Below the pieces are notes generated by a model that worked only from the letters and a program-made list of their open reading frames with translations, was not told the DNA's origin and did not search any database. A stretch of 64,000 nucleotides of DNA from Populus alba (Eukaryota; Streptophyta; Magnoliopsida; Malpighiales; Salicaceae): assembly GCF_005239225.2 (NCBI RefSeq), contig NC_133293.1:14414333-14478332 (forward strand), written 5' to 3'. The translations under genes and the position numbers were made by a program. Positions 63,821-64,000 of the stretch are shown here, piece after piece; position 1 is the first letter of the stretch; every line of letters starts with the position of its first letter.

Positions 63821-64000
63821 TTTCATGGTCTTCTCATTATCTGATTGAAGATCTCTAGTGTGAATGTCATGCAGACACAGTAAAATATGCAAAATTTTTG
63901 GGAACTGCTTATGTAAAAATCCAGATCTTTTCCTCACTGTAGTGTTCTGTAAGGACGAAGGTGCTGGTGGCAATTCATACAACTTTTGATTCATGCTTAA
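63821..64000. other. 3' flank of the transporter pseudogene
   Basis: No coding signal in the last 180 bases. Confidence 0.5.

Overview
This is nuclear DNA from a dicot plant. The genes are split by GT-AG introns, the spacers are very AT-rich, and there is a tRNA-type SINE and a Ty3/gypsy LTR retrotransposon. Gene content and dispersed repeats fit the willow/poplar family (Salicaceae), but that placement is inference and was not searched.

Layout. 187-5672 (+) is the 3' half of PHYLLO, a phylloquinone-pathway fusion gene, covering its MenC and MenH modules. 7456-7799 (-) is a broken SPARK-type GPI-protein fragment. 9510-10253 (+) encodes an unrecognised four-helix membrane protein. 12005-12333 and 13391-15033 (-) are two small secreted six-cysteine (defensin/late-nodulin-like) peptide genes with the same intron phase. 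19150-22102 (-) is a WIT-type nuclear-envelope tail-anchored coiled-coil protein. A SINE lies at 24751-24952, followed by about 9.5 kb of AT-rich, repeat-bearing spacer. 35550-38388 (+) is a bHLH49/62-like transcription factor. 39370-41601 (+) is an intronless DYW-type PPR protein. 42520-53815 (-) is a decayed peroxiredoxin-like-2 (AAED1-type) gene; a complete 9.4-kb chromovirus-type gypsy element (43696-53103, 5-bp target duplication) sits inside one of its exons. 55178-58992 (-) is a U-box/ARM ubiquitin ligase of the PUB43/44 type. 60728-63820 (+) is a decayed AVT6-type amino acid transporter.

The genes belong to unrelated pathways, as is usual in plants; I see no operon-like or gene-cluster logic apart from the two cysteine-rich peptide genes.

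A theme across the window is single-base length change in homopolymer runs. The two LTRs of the gypsy element appear to differ only in this way. The breaks in its polyprotein, the break in the bHLH exon and the unresolved 3' end of the WIT gene can be explained the same way. This points to residual long-read sequence error as well as real decay, so frameshifts here should not all be read as biology. Nonsense codons and a lost splice acceptor in the peroxiredoxin-like gene, and a nonsense codon in the AVT6 copy, are substitutions and look real. I found no convincing new biological system; the best leads are the nested insertion, the peptide pair and the homopolymer pattern.
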